A DNA stretch of 64,000 bases from Malachius bipustulatus (Eukaryota; Arthropoda; Insecta; Coleoptera; Melyridae). Location of the stretch: NCBI GenBank assembly GCA_910589415.1, contig OU342639.1:25738268-25802267 (forward strand), in the 5' to 3' direction. This document shows, piece by piece, positions 33,861 to 46,717 of this stretch. The translations under genes were made by a program, and so were the position numbers. Numbering within the stretch: the stretch's first letter is position 1; every line of letters starts with the position of its first letter. A model generated the notes under the pieces. The model was not told where the DNA came from. It did no database searches and worked only from the letters and a program-made list of their open reading frames with translations.

Positions 33861-36707
33861 TCCCAAGTGATATTTAGTTTCATGGAGGTTCAATATAATT
33901 TGTTCCTTATATAGTGCCTTAATCAAACTTTAAAACTAAAATACAAAAAGATATTCAAATTAAGTTTCTAGTCCTTTGTAACTATCATTTAAGTAAATCG
34001 TTGGCACAGAAAATAATCCATTCTCCATAATAAACTCCACACTATCCTACGATCCCTAAAGTTTCATTATTACAAGGCGATCAAAGTCCTCAAGAAGGCT
34101 TTGTAAGTAATTACTACTCGAAACCTCCTTGTCTTCAACAGAAACAGAAACATTCTACGCTTTTACCGTTTAATAAACAAAATTTTCCTGGTAAACCGAA
34201 CTAGCTGAACTGCTGATCTCATGTTGTAATTTCCGATGTAATATAACTTTTTGCAGTCAAGTTTCCCAATATCACATTTCAAGCGTATGAGCAGATATTT
34301 TCAACAAAATATTATTATGTTCTAGTCTAATGGATCTAGAAACAGGGTTGGTGTATCTCAAATTCTCTAAATAAAATAATAACATTGGAGTATTGAAGCT
34401 GTAATATCGACTAACTTTATTTTGCAAAAGTATAAGTAAATATTTGCTAATCATGTTAAATTTTTTGTAATTCAAAAAAATCTTTTCATGACCTATTATA
34501 CCTAAAAGAGTAAGACTCACCGTCCTGATGGATTCTAAGTGAGCAGTTATAGGTCCAGTGTTCAAATGACAAATAAACAAAAGACGTATGACGTTCGTTC
34601 CTAGAAACCCCTTCCGTGGGCGCAGAAATACGCAGCCGAAACGTGATACCGATACCTCCAATTTCAAGAGAAATGTCTATGGGAGATAAACCTACCCCAT
34701 AGGTACCGGAAAAATTAATAGAATAAATAACCTCTCCGCTTAAAGGCCCAGTTTAGTGTGAGAATTCTAAGAAAAAGGATTGATAGCAGTCGTGCAATGA
34801 TTATAAGTCTGGATTGTTGTGGATAACTTCACTCACACATCATATTGCGTATTTCCTCGGGGTGAATTACTGCATCCGGCAAAACGCATTAAATCCGCAT
34901 CATGTGAAAACCCTCTAAAGCATCTCCGAACATGCTAATCCAATTTTATTCTGATTGATTTATGTTACCTTATCTGTGGTCGTATGGTGGCACCATAGAG
35001 ATGGTCTTCGAGAGTCACCGCTTAACAATAAATAATTATTTATTGTTGAAATAAAGTAGCCGGAACTTTAATACTATACACACATTTGTGAGTATCCTGA
35101 CATAGAGTCGAGAAGAGTTACGAGTAGGTAAGTATTATTGTAGCTTTAATAAAACGGCCAAATTGAAGATTAAATTTAATTTTGCCATTATGAAAGGTAT
35201 GAAAAATTTCTTGAAGTTTTCTCAGTGTTACCAGGTAGAATCACTCTTTTACTGAAAGTCTGGAACGGTAAGAAATATTAATTTAAAATGCTGGTTGATA
35301 TGAATCACAAGGAAAATATTTATTTACCTGAGATCTTTTAGTCTTAACGTAATATTTGTATAGCGCCCTTAGGAGTTTCCATTATCATTTATATCTTCCC
35401 CTGCTAATTACAGCTCCCAGAGAAATACTTAAAATTACAATAACCGTATAAATCTTGATAATTGTGAAAAAATGTAAATCTCTTCTCGCCGCAACAGTCC
35501 AAGGAAAAGGCAGAGGATAAGAAACTGCTCCGGACGGTGTCACGCTGCTTGCTATAATTATTAAATTATGCTTTTGGAGCTCTTTGTCGAGAAATGCTCC
35601 TCGTCCAATAATCACTCTTCACCGGCGCCTCCGTCATGCTACGTTGACCGCTTCCTCTTACGGAAATGATCACTTCTTTTCTTTAAAATAAAGAGACCAC
35701 TTTGATGTAAACTCCTCTCTCACTACATCATTCCGCTCGAGTCCATTACTCTCCTCGAATTTGTGTGAGATCTCTCCGTCTCTTTCATCAGCGAAGAAAA
35801 GATGCTGGATTCGGGTGTACAGGCTTCTTCCAGAGCTACGTATGCATGACGGCATGAAGTTTTTTACACGCTCCGGCATAAAAGACTCTATACTATGTCT
35901 TTTTTCTGCTGTTGATAATTTTCGCGTCCCTTTGAAGTGTATATAATTTTCATTATTTACATAACAAATTTATAATACATAAACCCGTGTTTGGGAACCT
36001 TTCGTTGCACTACTGTCTACTGGGAGTTATTTTCTGGATTCGCTCATACCTTCCACTTCCTGATCCTTGAAGCATTTCTCTCATTTCACATTACACGCAT
36101 CATGTAAGTTAGTACATATCACATAAACGAGACCGCGGGGTATCGGTAGTTCGACTGGACTTGATAGTCATCAATGTCCAATTCGTAAGAGGTAATCACT
36201 GATGTACTGTTGTGGGTAGGTTTACTGATGGTTATTAATTATTATTATTCGAGAGCTAGCATATCAATTATGGCTTATTAGATGAGCGGATGAAAATTAG
36301 GATGGCAGAAACTAATGGAACATCGGTTATATCAACATCGAAACTAATATCCCTGGATGAATTCAATAACTACTATCAAAATATTTTGTGTTTTACCGTC
36401 GGTAATCCATAAACTATTGTTATTGATAGCAATGTCGTTACTAGGGCGTTACGATGAAAAGGACGCTAGCCACTATCAAATATTTATCTTAGCGTTTTTG
36501 TGATCTTTTCATAACTTCTTTTGGCTAATTAGTCTTAAAATTTCCCGGGAGAGGACCCCCCTCAGATATGCGTGATATTCCATACCTTCCAGATCCCCCT
36601 ATTTGTCCGTATACATTAATATATCTGTTCAATGAATAATAAAATCTATAGGCTTTTACAATAAATGGGGGGTCCCATTTATTTCGTAGCCTTCTCCTAT
36701 TTTGAAG
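33861..36707. other. Unassigned DNA
   Basis: No host gene is recognised. The open frame at 34272-34667 (131 codons, -) is the longest; it has no domain I know and overlaps a CCTGATGG...CCGAAACG stretch (34522-34645) resembling insect repeat families. Frames at 35670-35879 and 35761-35946 overlap on opposite strands and neither is convincing. Near 36541-36610 a C-rich block resembles 29717-29793. Confidence 0.5.
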
Positions 36708-36967
36708 TGACCCAGATTGCCAGATTACAAATGTCAATGTGCAAGTTAAAATCGAAAACGTAGAGTTTCTACCATTTACTGATATTCTGTGTATTCGATA
36801 TGTCAGTTGTCAAGTTTTCAAACCTAGAAACGTCAAATGTCACTGTCAGCCTTCTTGTAAACACATGGTGCAATAGCCGCGAAAAGGAAGAAACGGAGAA
36901 GGGAGGCGAATGGGGCGAGGGCGAGTAAGAGTAACTGAATAATGATTGACATAATTACTTTTGAGGC

Positions 36968-37140
36968 TATAAATAGGAGTGACAACCCTAGACTTAGATC
37001 ATCTTGTGTTAGCAGCCCTTCGAGATAGACGACCACATCGAACTAGCAGCGTTTTCATTTTAAAAGGTTACCCTCATGTTTTTCTAGTGCCGTTTCCAAA
37101 CCCAGAACAAAAAGCTTTGATTGTTATATTCTTGTAAGTA
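36968..37140 (+). promoter_or_regulatory. Candidate promoter and first exon in the left arm
   Basis: TATAAATA at 36968-36975 is followed, 165 bp later, by a strong splice-donor match CTTGTAAGTA (37131-37140). The segment between is GC-richer than its surroundings, as expected for an untranslated first exon. The right arm has different sequence here but keeps a GTAAGTAG donor-like word at 46430-46437 on the minus strand. Transcription is inferred only. Confidence 0.35.
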
Positions 37141-38794
37141 CGATTTATTTCATCTGGTTATTTATTATTGTTGAATGTTTTATGTCTATTTAACACTTTA
37201 CCCAAGTAAGTACCTATCTACTGTAAAATAATTAATTAATTCGTTCCCCCAAAATCTAAGAGCAAAATTATTAATCTTTCAAAACAATAGGGTTGAATTT
37301 TGTCACGTTATAAATGCCATGCTCTGTTCTATTTTTACCTGCAGTTCATTCAGCTGATTTGTTTAGATTAATTTATCTCACATTTTCTAAATAATGAGTT
37401 TTGATTAAGGGGTAATTTATAAAATAAGGGTTAATTCTAAATTGGTTTAAAGTAAAGTTTATTTGAATAATTTAACTTCACATTCCTGTAGGTAGGTAGG
37501 TACCTACGAAGGGTTATATTTTAACGATCTTATTTTAATCACATCTCTCATACACGTGCATGGTTCTTATTAGAAATGGATTAACAAACTATAAAGGTTT
37601 TCTTTCTCATATTTTATATTATTGTATCATTCTTAACGTGCTATAGGGCCACCTTTTTATATTTTATCATAATTTTATTACCACATGACTCTCTATTTAT
37701 TTATTTTTACAATTCATGCCTGCATTTATTAACCTGTGTGTGTCAGAATGTTTATTTAATTCTTCTACATTTTACTTTATGATAATTTTCTGAGAACGTA
37801 TCAAAACAAAACCATTCACCGAACCAACCATTTTATGTATCTCCAGAATAATATTTAGTCGACTCGCCTCATTTTTATTGTATATGTTTTAACCATTTTC
37901 TGATCATCAATTGCTACCGTCCACATTTTATAACCACGTACTTATTTATTATGTTTTGTCATGCTATTTATCTCAGGTCACATGTTCGTTATTGATTCTT
38001 ATTTTTCATGCTGTTTATTTAACCATTTATTTGATCGCTTATTTAATTGATGTCTTATTTAAATTGTCTACTGAACATTTTTGATTTAATTGCTGTTTAT
38101 TAACTTATGCTATTTTTATTATTTACTTATATTTCATGAACATATTTATTCAACGAAACTGTCCAATTGATTATTGTGTATCTTGTTTTCAAATTGATCT
38201 ATGTAATTGTAAAGTCAGGTTCTCTTATTTTTCTGTGAAACCAATCAACGTCAAGGTCATTTTTCGTTCTTCGTCAAACTCAATTCAAAAGGGTGGATCA
38301 TTCTGATTGCTAATTGTTTACCGAGCTTTTGAACTAGAATGTATGGGCCTTATGTGAATCTAACTAACATTTTCGCCCTTGCCAGGGGAGCCATTCAAAC
38401 AGCCACTGGAAAGTATCTTAGTCAGACTCCGGACCAGGGGTTCCTCCAACTATAGGTGGAAAGTATCTTAATCAGACTCCACTACACCGTCTTTACTAAC
38501 AAAACCCATTTTCGCTAAAATCTGGCACTCAGCTTTCAGGGATAATGCTTAAACCCATTTTCGCTGAAGTCTGGCAATCCCAGCTTTCTGTGAAAATGCT
38601 TCAGTTTTAGATGATTCGCGCAAATGAGACAGAATGAAAGAGGGTTCAATTAGTTTGGTGACGGTTGTCGAGACGATTGATCTACGCTGTTCAGGCCACC
38701 GTTGATTCTTTTCATTTCGGGATGCTGATCGAGGTTTTTACGCTCTTTTTACTCGGGAGTCCCAGCGAGCGTATAGGCACTGCTAGGTTTCTCT

Positions 38795-39010
38795 TAGAAT
38801 AAAGTAGGTGTTTTTAAAATGCATTTGTTTCACTAATCTCAAATCTCCCACCTTTTGCTTCATGTCTGTGTATAAAAGAACCAATAACAAGGTAAGAGGT
38901 TACTACGAACACAACGGATGGTCCAAACAAGGTGAAAAGCTAGACGATCACGAGCCAAAAGGTAAAACACGAGCCAAGGTAAACAACGACCACAAACGTA
39001 AGTGAAGTAA
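38795..39010 (+). other. AATAAA site and short open frame in the left arm
   Basis: AATAAA at 38799 is conserved in the other arm and could be a polyadenylation signal. It is followed by a 65-codon open frame at 38808-39005 rich in Lys, Asn and Asp, with a repeated ACGAGCCAA(A/G)GTAAA word. The frame is not intact in the right arm, where the word is expanded to about three copies, so coding is doubtful. Confidence 0.3.
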
Positions 39011-39034
39011 TGTCGGCCATTTTATTTGAAATCG

Positions 39035-42000
39035 GGGCGGGTTAATCTTTAAATTCAAACATTCAAGAATTCAGGGCGGGAAAACCTCAAATTCAAATCA
39101 AACATTAGAGCGGGGATCCAAACAGTCATTCATGACAGACAAGTTAATTTTTCAAACGTCAAAGGGGTTCTTCTTTTTCAGTCATTCAATTTAGGGGGCC
39201 ACATTACAGATTTTACTGCGCATGACGCAGGATCTCAATTTTTAAAGGTAGTTTACACTACAATTTGATGCGTTGAGTTAAATAAGATGACAGTCACCCC
39301 TACCGAGGAGCTGACTCACTAAGTATTACTCCATTTCTTAAACCTAGACCGAGGTGTTGACTCGTTGAGCTCATCCACTGTCTGCTTTTTGAGCTACTTG
39401 TTTTTAGGCACCTAAGTTTCCTGGAATGTTTCAGAAAAACAGTTATTTTTAGTTTGAATGAATGTTTCTTTTTGGGACCTTTTCAAATTTAATCTTTTAG
39501 TTCTCAGATTATAACCTTACTTGGCTGTATTTGATTTTAAACGTGATTGAAAAAAAAATACATAAAAATTATAGCTCTGGCTGGAAAAGGATGTTTTCCT
39601 TTTTATGATGCCACAAAGATGTTGTTACATTAGACCGAAGCTGGTATAGTAGAGAATATCCAAAAAGAAATCTCAAGGAGGAGGTGGTAAATCCCAAACA
39701 AGAGTCTTCAAAATGAAAAGGGGGAAGCTTCAAAGTCCCAACCTACGGGGGAGGCTATGAAAATACAGTTTCCTCACTGTTAGGTTTTGCAATTTTCAAC
39801 AGTAGGTCGGTCTCTAGATTTTTTACACAAATAGCGTTGAACTCGACATATGTAAAGCAAGCTGTATTGACAATTTTCGAACTATCCATTGTCGATGGCC
39901 GTCAATATGCAGAAAGTTGAATTCACGAGAATATGCAAATACTATACCTGCATGTAATACGGGTGTCCTAAATGACTGCTATTTCTAAAAAATGTATTGG
40001 AACTGTTACAAATTTTACCAATTTGCTTCCTTATTATAATTATCTTTTTCTTTTTTTTATGGTGTATTATTATACATGCGCAATGCAACCTTCTCGGAGA
40101 AAAATCGTAAGGAATGTTTGTTATGACCAGCTGTTCTCTTAGCAGGATTGAACCTTTTTTATATACCTAGGCTACCTATATCGAACTATTTTTTCTCTCG
40201 ATTTGTCATTTTCTGACGTTGGCATTAAAGTATCTCATAGTTGTATTTATTTCTCGATAGTTTAACTGCTTTCAAAATTTGTATCGTATACCTGACGTAA
40301 ATTAATGTTTTCTTGCAACAACATCACTCTGTCGTTGTGGAGGATCACATTCGGTGTTTTAAGTGCTCTTATTATTACGATTTCAATATCCTTATAATCC
40401 TCCCTAGAATTTCCGAACGAATTGTAACTTCTCCTCACCTCCATGATCCAATTCCTTACCCCAAGGACAAGAAACAAGAAAGATGCCCTGACCTACACCT
40501 GAATAGGGTAAAGGCTTTCTACATGACCTAAATTCCTCAGTCCTTATATCAGTTAGCTGTGAGTTAGTGAATGAAAGGTCTGATGTTACATTGGGTTTCC
40601 ATCTTTTGAGGTATTTATATGAATAATGTTCTCTTCATCAAGGTAAAAAGAGATCATAGACACTTTCTTTAAATCTTCCAATACTTTTAAATGAACAAGG
40701 AGATAAACACACGCATCTATCTTTTTATTGAAATATTTTTCTCCATTCATTTTCTCCCTGATTCTATAGAACATTCGTCTTTAATTATTGTGAAGTGATA
40801 TTAACAGGACCAATTTGATGTTTTATTAAGTGTTAGAAATGAGATCTCATTGGTAGGTTGATCTGCCAGACCCAAATTAAATGGCCAGGTTATTGTCTCT
40901 TATTCCAGTAATTAGGCACTTAAGAAATTACATCTCGACATAAGTTAGACGTGAGTCTTGCGAATTCATTTAGCAAGACTATACATGGAGGTATATTCTA
41001 GCAAGGCATTCTATACAGGGTGATTCATGACTAATGCGATGAAGTTAAATGCCAGGTAGTTGGTAGTAAAATTGAACTTTGGGCAGGTACTAGTTCTTAA
41101 TTTCATCTTATTTTGTAAAACTGGTCGACTTGTGCCGTTTGATTAAGGAAGCTCATTTCATATAATTTTTCCTGTACTTTCCGAATTCGATACCGCTTTT
41201 TTCGATAGTTGATCGAAAAATCCACTTTTCTGTAGAAAATGTGCAAAACCATTTCTTTTCGAGTACGGTCCTGGATTTTCAATCAGCCGATATCTTGAAA
41301 CCACTCGTAAGAATAGTGTTTCTGATGAATTTTGTTGGATTGCATCAAACCGTTGCAAAGATAAAGTCGTTAAAGTGGTTTTATTTTAACAAAAAAATAT
41401 ATATATATATATGTGCAATTTCATCCTCCAGATGTATCTTTTCGATATATCACACTGATGAGCTCATAATATGACCGAAACGGTCCGTCTGTGATTTCGA
41501 CGGATTATTTGGAAGGCTCTGTTTTGTCAAGCCCGTTATTATTATTATTTTTGTTTTCATACATACGGCTCGGTTATAATATTTTTCCAAGTTTTAAATT
41601 TAACCCCAAACATACAAAACACACCCTGTATCTTCGTACCTGTTGGCAGAATTTTTTTTATAGATTTAGACTTGTCTCGATGTCTCCTACCTGACATTAA
41701 CGTCGCATTAGTCAATAAAAGAAACAGTTAAATTATTATGATGCTGTATCTTAAATTTGTATCAATGAACCACGTCACGTTCGAAATTTTCGAGAAAGTA
41801 AATTAGAGCCTGATGTTATAGGAGAAGCCTGAGAAAGATGTGGCAGTTATTTGAGGAATATGGAAATTGTTTTCGATACTATATGTAATACCTTCACGAC
41901 GAGGCAGTATGCTGCAAGTAGGGAACATTGACAAATTCCAGCAAGCCCATAAATGCTACGCAATCCATACTGAAAGCTGAGTTTCGTCAAAATTAGAGAG

Positions 42001-43482
42001 CATCTACAGGTAATTTTGTGGAATGTAAACTAATAATACGAGTCTTCATTACAACAATTTTTGCATATCTCTAGCACCTTGAACCACCCCTTCAAAAAAC
42101 TTACCCCTACAAAAAAAAAGTAGTGGTCGAGTAACACAACATTTTGAAGCTGTTTCTGAAGCATAATATAACCATACATGTTATTTCATCACGAGGATCA
42201 CGAGGAAATAATTTTAAGCTCATCAAAATTTCCACCCCTCCCCCCCCCAACTTTCATTCAATTGTAGAATCGATTTTCAAAAGCTAGTCTAACGTCTTGC
42301 TGCATTTTCGTCGTAATCAAACGGCACTCTGGTGATGATTCTTTCTTGATGCACTTGATGAGATTCTGTTGGTGTAGCATAAACTATATGGAGGGTGACA
42401 ATCTACACCCTGTTAAAAGAATAGTTTTTCTTGAAGATATACGTCTTCTTCCAGGGGTCAATAAGGTTTTTAATAACTGCAAATAACTATCAACATCAGT
42501 TAAACTGCCTTCGAGAAAAGTAGCCCGATAATGCGGTCGTCCATATTGCCCAGGAACCATTAGACTAGTCACGTACTGACGACTTGCTGTTCCACATAAT
42601 TTTATTTGAAGGGTCTAGCCAGTGGCACTGACAGTTTGTTGTTATTTCCTTGATAGATTTTGACTGTTTGAATTGTTTGTCCTGTAATACAAAACATTTT
42701 CTTTACCAATTCTCGGTAATTTTCTAGATTCGTTTTTTGAAGGGGTGGGAGCTACAGGGATGCAAAAACAATAAAGTTGACCTGTTTCGGAAGTTTTCAA
42801 ACTTGGACTAAATCAGCAATTTTAGGGGATGCAAAATGTTAGTTGCAAACAAAAGCAGGAAACAACCATAGCTAGAATTATTCCGTAAATGCGTCTATTT
42901 ATTTTGTTGTATTTAGGGTAAATCTATCAACAAGGAGGGAGCTTCTGATCATGCTAAGTGAGCGTTTAAATTTAGCTTTGGAAGGTTTTGAATATGCGAA
43001 ATTTAATCTGAGAAATTTAATTATTTAATCAATGGTAAATAATAGAGATTGGAACTTGGACCCTTTTAAGCTCACGAAGATATCAGTTCGGCGCTATAGA
43101 CTTGAAGAGAACTTCAATGATATTTGGTTATAAAGGGATATCACTAGGAGAACATAGGGGTTCCTATATATCCGTAACTATACTAAATTGTCTTATTTAA
43201 TTAACCTTGTATTGAAGTTAGAACAACATTGTGCCTTTGACACATGATTGTATTAAAACTGATCTATTATAGTGTATAAACCGTTCACGATATTTAATGT
43301 AACAGATAATCGATTCATTTTAATTTCATTTCCAGGGTCTCGAAGACTAAAATACCTTTAAAAAATAAATCCATTATTCTACATATGAGAAATGATAACC
43401 AAATTCAATTCATATATTAATCAGCCTTAACGTCAATGCCATAACATCGTCATCTCAGTTTTTCCCCTTTAAGTAGACCGCG
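39035..43482. other. Spacer between the inverted arms
   Basis: No transposase, reverse transcriptase, integrase or other enzyme motif is readable on either strand in this spacer. The minus-strand frame at 40262-40477 contains the peptide stretch ALKTPNVILHNDRVMLLQEN, which I do not recognise. An ACAGGGTGATTCATGA word at 41016 is an isolated CAGGGTG-type terminus. A TA run lies at 41398-41412. Confidence 0.5.
41455..41506 (+). ncRNA. Hammerhead-like core sequence
   Basis: CTGATGA (41455-41461) is followed by a 15-base stem-loop, GCTCATA/TATGACC with one mismatch, then GAAAC (41477-41481), and then a second hairpin, GTCCGTC/GACGGAT, around 41483-41505. This is the order of hammerhead core, stem II, core and stem III. 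A canonical cleavage triplet and a stem I partner are not seen, so it is a relic or a coincidence. Confidence 0.3.
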
Positions 43483-44033
43483 GCATAAGAACTGTATTAG
43501 TTTAACATTCTATCAATTATTTCACGCGACAGTCTGCTTTGAAAGCTATAAGTTGACTTATTATAAAAACAGGAACAATTCTAGAAAATAAACTAAATTT
43601 CCTTCAAACAAAAGGTAAAACAGCATTTAAAATGAACATTTTTTCCTCTCTCACTGAGATTTTGGTTTTACGACTTCCGTTTTCACTCAAATGGTTGGAA
43701 ATTTCGTCACATCTAAAAACAACTACTTAAAGGTATCTAAAAATACCTAAGAAGCCTACCAAAGAAGACTACCCCGCATAAGAAATGTATTAGTTTAACA
43801 TTCTATCAATTATTTCATGCGAAAGTCTGCTTTGAAAGCTAGATGTTGACTTATTATAAACAGGAACAATTCCATAAAATAAACAAAATTTCCTTGAAAT
43901 AAAAGGTAAAATAGCATTTAAAATGAAAATTTTTTTGCTCTCTCTCACTGAGATTTTGGTTTTACGACTTCCGTTTTCACTCAAATGGTTGGAAATTTCG
44001 TCACATCTAAAAACAACTACTTAAAGGTATCTA
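43483..44033. repeat. Tandem duplication, 293-bp period
   Basis: Copy 1 (43483-43739) and copy 2 (43776-44033) are head-to-tail and roughly 93 percent identical by eye, separated by 36 bp. Both begin GCATAAGAA(C/A)TGTATTAG and end CTACTTAAAGGTATCTA. They lie inside the spacer of the 10-kb inverted pair. No coding function is seen. Confidence 0.9.
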
Positions 44034-44644
44034 CCTCCCAGGGTTGCAATGAGAAACTGAGATAAAATATTACGATTTATTCAAAAAATTATTGATTTTC
44101 TTTCACAAGTGCAACCCATTTTTTAGGTCATCTAATAAATTATTACAGATCTGCTAATCGATTGAATTATTGAGTGTTTTGTTATAATTAAAAACTGTTT
44201 GGTTCCCGACCGGTTAAGTCGTTATCGTTTGCCCTCTAAAAATAGGTTGATATCTTTAGGATGTGTCAGTTTCTCTGTATACGATTTAATTCATTTATTG
44301 GCGAGCACTTAATAACAACTATAATGCCTCTCAGCTGTTAATTGTGTTTGCTCTCGCGTTGTACCCAAAAAGGGAGGTCTCATCTAATTTGAGAATTGTA
44401 TAGGAAGCTGCAGCATTCAGATTATGCGAAAGCGAATCAATGACTGAACGCGGAAAATTGAAAGTGCAGCATTGTTGACAAACTGTGAAAAGGATTGGTC
44501 TCAAAGGCCGCTGAGAAAGACCAATGAATCAGCTTACATTTTCGTTACTAAATATGATATTAAGCATAGAAGGCGGATCATATAAAGGCGTATATGCAGC
44601 AGTCGGTATGTATCAAGATGTCAATCAAAATATCAAAACAAAAT
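44034..44644. other. Spacer, right part
   Basis: No gene is recognised. A CATATAAAGGCG word near 44579 resembles a TATA box without downstream support. Confidence 0.5.
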
Positions 44645-46717
44645 GATTTCAAATAAAATGACCAACATTACTTACTTACGTTTGTGATCGTTGTTTTACC
44701 TTGGCTCGTGTTTTACCTTGGCTCGTGACATTACCTGGGCTCGTATTCGTCCGGTGGTGGACCTTACGTTGTTGTGTAGTAACCTCTTACCTTGTTATTG
44801 GTTCTTTTATACACAGACATGAAGCAAAAGGTGGGAGATTTGAGATTAGTGAAACAAAAGAATTTTAAAAACACCTACTTTATTCTAAGAGAAACCTAGC
44901 AGTGCCTTTTACGCTCGCTGGGATTCACGAGTAAAAAGATCGTGGCCGAGAAAAACCTCGATCATTATCCCGAAATGAAAAGAATCAACGGTGGTTTGAA
45001 AAGCGTAGATCAATCGTCTCGACAACCGTCACCAAAACTAATGAACCCTCTTTCATTCATGACTCATTTGCGCGAATCATTTTAAACTGAAGCATTACCA
45101 CCGAAATCTAGGTCTTTAAGATAACCATGAGAATGGGTTTTGTTAGTATGACGATGTAACGGAGTCCGGCTAAGAAGGCAATCCGCCTATAGTTGGGAGA
45201 GTCCCTTTTTACACGGTCCGGCTAAGGAGGCAACCTGCTTGGCTGTTTAATTGACTCCCTCGTGGCAAAGACGAAAATGTTAGTTAGATTCAGAATGATC
45301 CACCCTTTTGAATTGAGTTTGACGAAGGACGAGAAATTACCTTTACGTTGATTGGTTTCACAGAAAAATAAGAGAACCTGACTTTACAATTACATAGATC
45401 AATTTGAAATCAAGATACATCATCATCGATTGGACAGTTTCGTTGAATAAATATGTTCATGAAATATAAATAAATAATCAAAAGAGTATAAGTTAATTAA
45501 CAGCAAAGAAATCAAGAATGTTCAGTAGACAATTTAAATTAGTAGATTTAAATTAGATGTAAGACATCGATCAAATAAAGCGATCAAATAAACGGCAGGT
45601 AAAATGAGAATAAAAAGCGAACATGTGACATGAGATAAAGCATGGAAAAACATAATAAGTAGGTACATGGTTATAAAATGTGGACGGCAGCAATAATTGA
45701 TGGTTATAAAATGGTTATAACATATACAATAAGAATGAAGCGAGTCGACTAAATATTATTCTGGAGATACACAAAAATGGTTGGTTCGATAAATGATTCG
45801 GTTTGGTTACCTTCGCAGTAAATTATCATAACATAAATGTAAAAGGATTAAATAAACTTTTGACACACATAGTTAATAAATGCAGGCATGAATTGTAAAA
45901 TAAATAAATAGAGCAGAGTCATGTGGTTCGTAAAATTATGATAAAATATAAAAGGTGGCCCTAGCACATGTTTAGAATGATACATTAAAATATAAAATAT
46001 GAGAAAGAAGTCCTTTATAGTTTGTTAATCCATTTCTGATAAAAACCATGCACGTGTGAGAAGTGTGATTAAAATAAGATCGTTTAAAATAACTCTTCGT
46101 AAGTACCTACCTACAGGAATGTGAAGTTAATTATTCAATAAACTTTCTTTAAACCAATTTAGAATTATCCCTTAATCAAAACTCATTATTTAGAAAATGT
46201 GCAATAAGTTAATTTAAACAAATCTGCAGGTAAAAATAAAGCATGGCATGCAACACGTGATGAAATTCACCCCCCATTAAGATGAAAGATTTATAAGTTT
46301 GCCATTGAATTAAAATGAATAAAATAATTATACAGTAGGTATACCTATTTGGATAAAGTTAGACAGACATAAAATTCAACAATAATTAGTTGTAGGCAAA
46401 TGGTAAACTATGATTAAAATAACACGTGACTACTTACTTAAAACAAGAAATAAATATAGACCTTTGTTTTCTTTTGGCAACGACACGACTGCTACCGTCG
46501 ACGACTCAAATAAAAGTGCCCTGAAAACACGTTGTTTCCCAAAAACGAGGCCCGGCATCCATTGGCCGACTAAAATGACATCTGACGTTTCTAGGTTTGA
46601 AAACTTGACAACTGACATATCGAATACACAGAATATCAGTGAATGGAAGAAACTCTACGTTTTCGATTTTAATCATGCGCATTGACATTTGTAAAGGCAA
46701 TCTGGGTCATTTCAGTT
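44645..46717 (-). repeat. Right arm of the 10-kb inverted repeat pair
   Basis: This is the reverse-complement partner of 36708-39034, running from GATTTCAAATAAAATG at the inner end to GGCAATCTGGGTCA at the outer end. It is about 250 bp shorter because of indels and a different promoter-proximal module (about 46390-46575 against 36845-37165). Near the inner end a CTTGGCTCGTG word recurs about three times (44700-44740). The open frame 46410-46685 runs across the swapped module and is probably not a gene. Confidence 0.85.

Larger units (their letters stand above)
36708..39034 (+). repeat. Left arm of a 10-kb inverted repeat pair
   Basis: This 2.3-kb block is the reverse complement of 44645-46717. 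Shared landmarks in order: TGACCCAGATTGCC at the outer end, AACGTAGAGTTTCT, CGATATGTCAGTTGTCAAG, TTATTGTTGAATGTTTTATG, CACGTGCATGGTT, GAAACCAATCAACGT, TGATCTACGC, the AATAAAGTAGGTGTTTTTAAAA polyadenylation-like word (38799), TCTGTGTATAAAAGAACCAA, CACAAACGTAAGT, and GCCATTTTATTTGAAATC at the inner end. Identity by eye is roughly 80 to 90 percent with small indels. The stretch 36845-37165 is not shared. I do not recognise the family. Confidence 0.85.

Noticed and set aside
34272..34667. 131-codon minus-strand frame
   Set aside because: It has no motif and overlaps sequence with repeat-like CCGAAACG words.
35670..35946. Overlapping frames on both strands around 35.8 kb
   Set aside because: There is no domain, no splice or start context and no homology I recognise.
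37480..37510. TACC/TAGG tetranucleotide runs as telomeric repeat
   Set aside because: The insect telomere unit is TTAGG; these are short interspersed tetranucleotide runs, also at 1046, 5498, 8665 and 9223.
43483..44033. CRISPR-like direct repeats
   Set aside because: There are only two long near-identical copies, no short repeat-spacer pattern, and the host is a eukaryote.
36708..46717. LTR retrotransposon with two LTRs
   Set aside because: The arms are inverted rather than direct, no gag or pol is readable in the spacer, and TG...CA ends with target duplications were not found.
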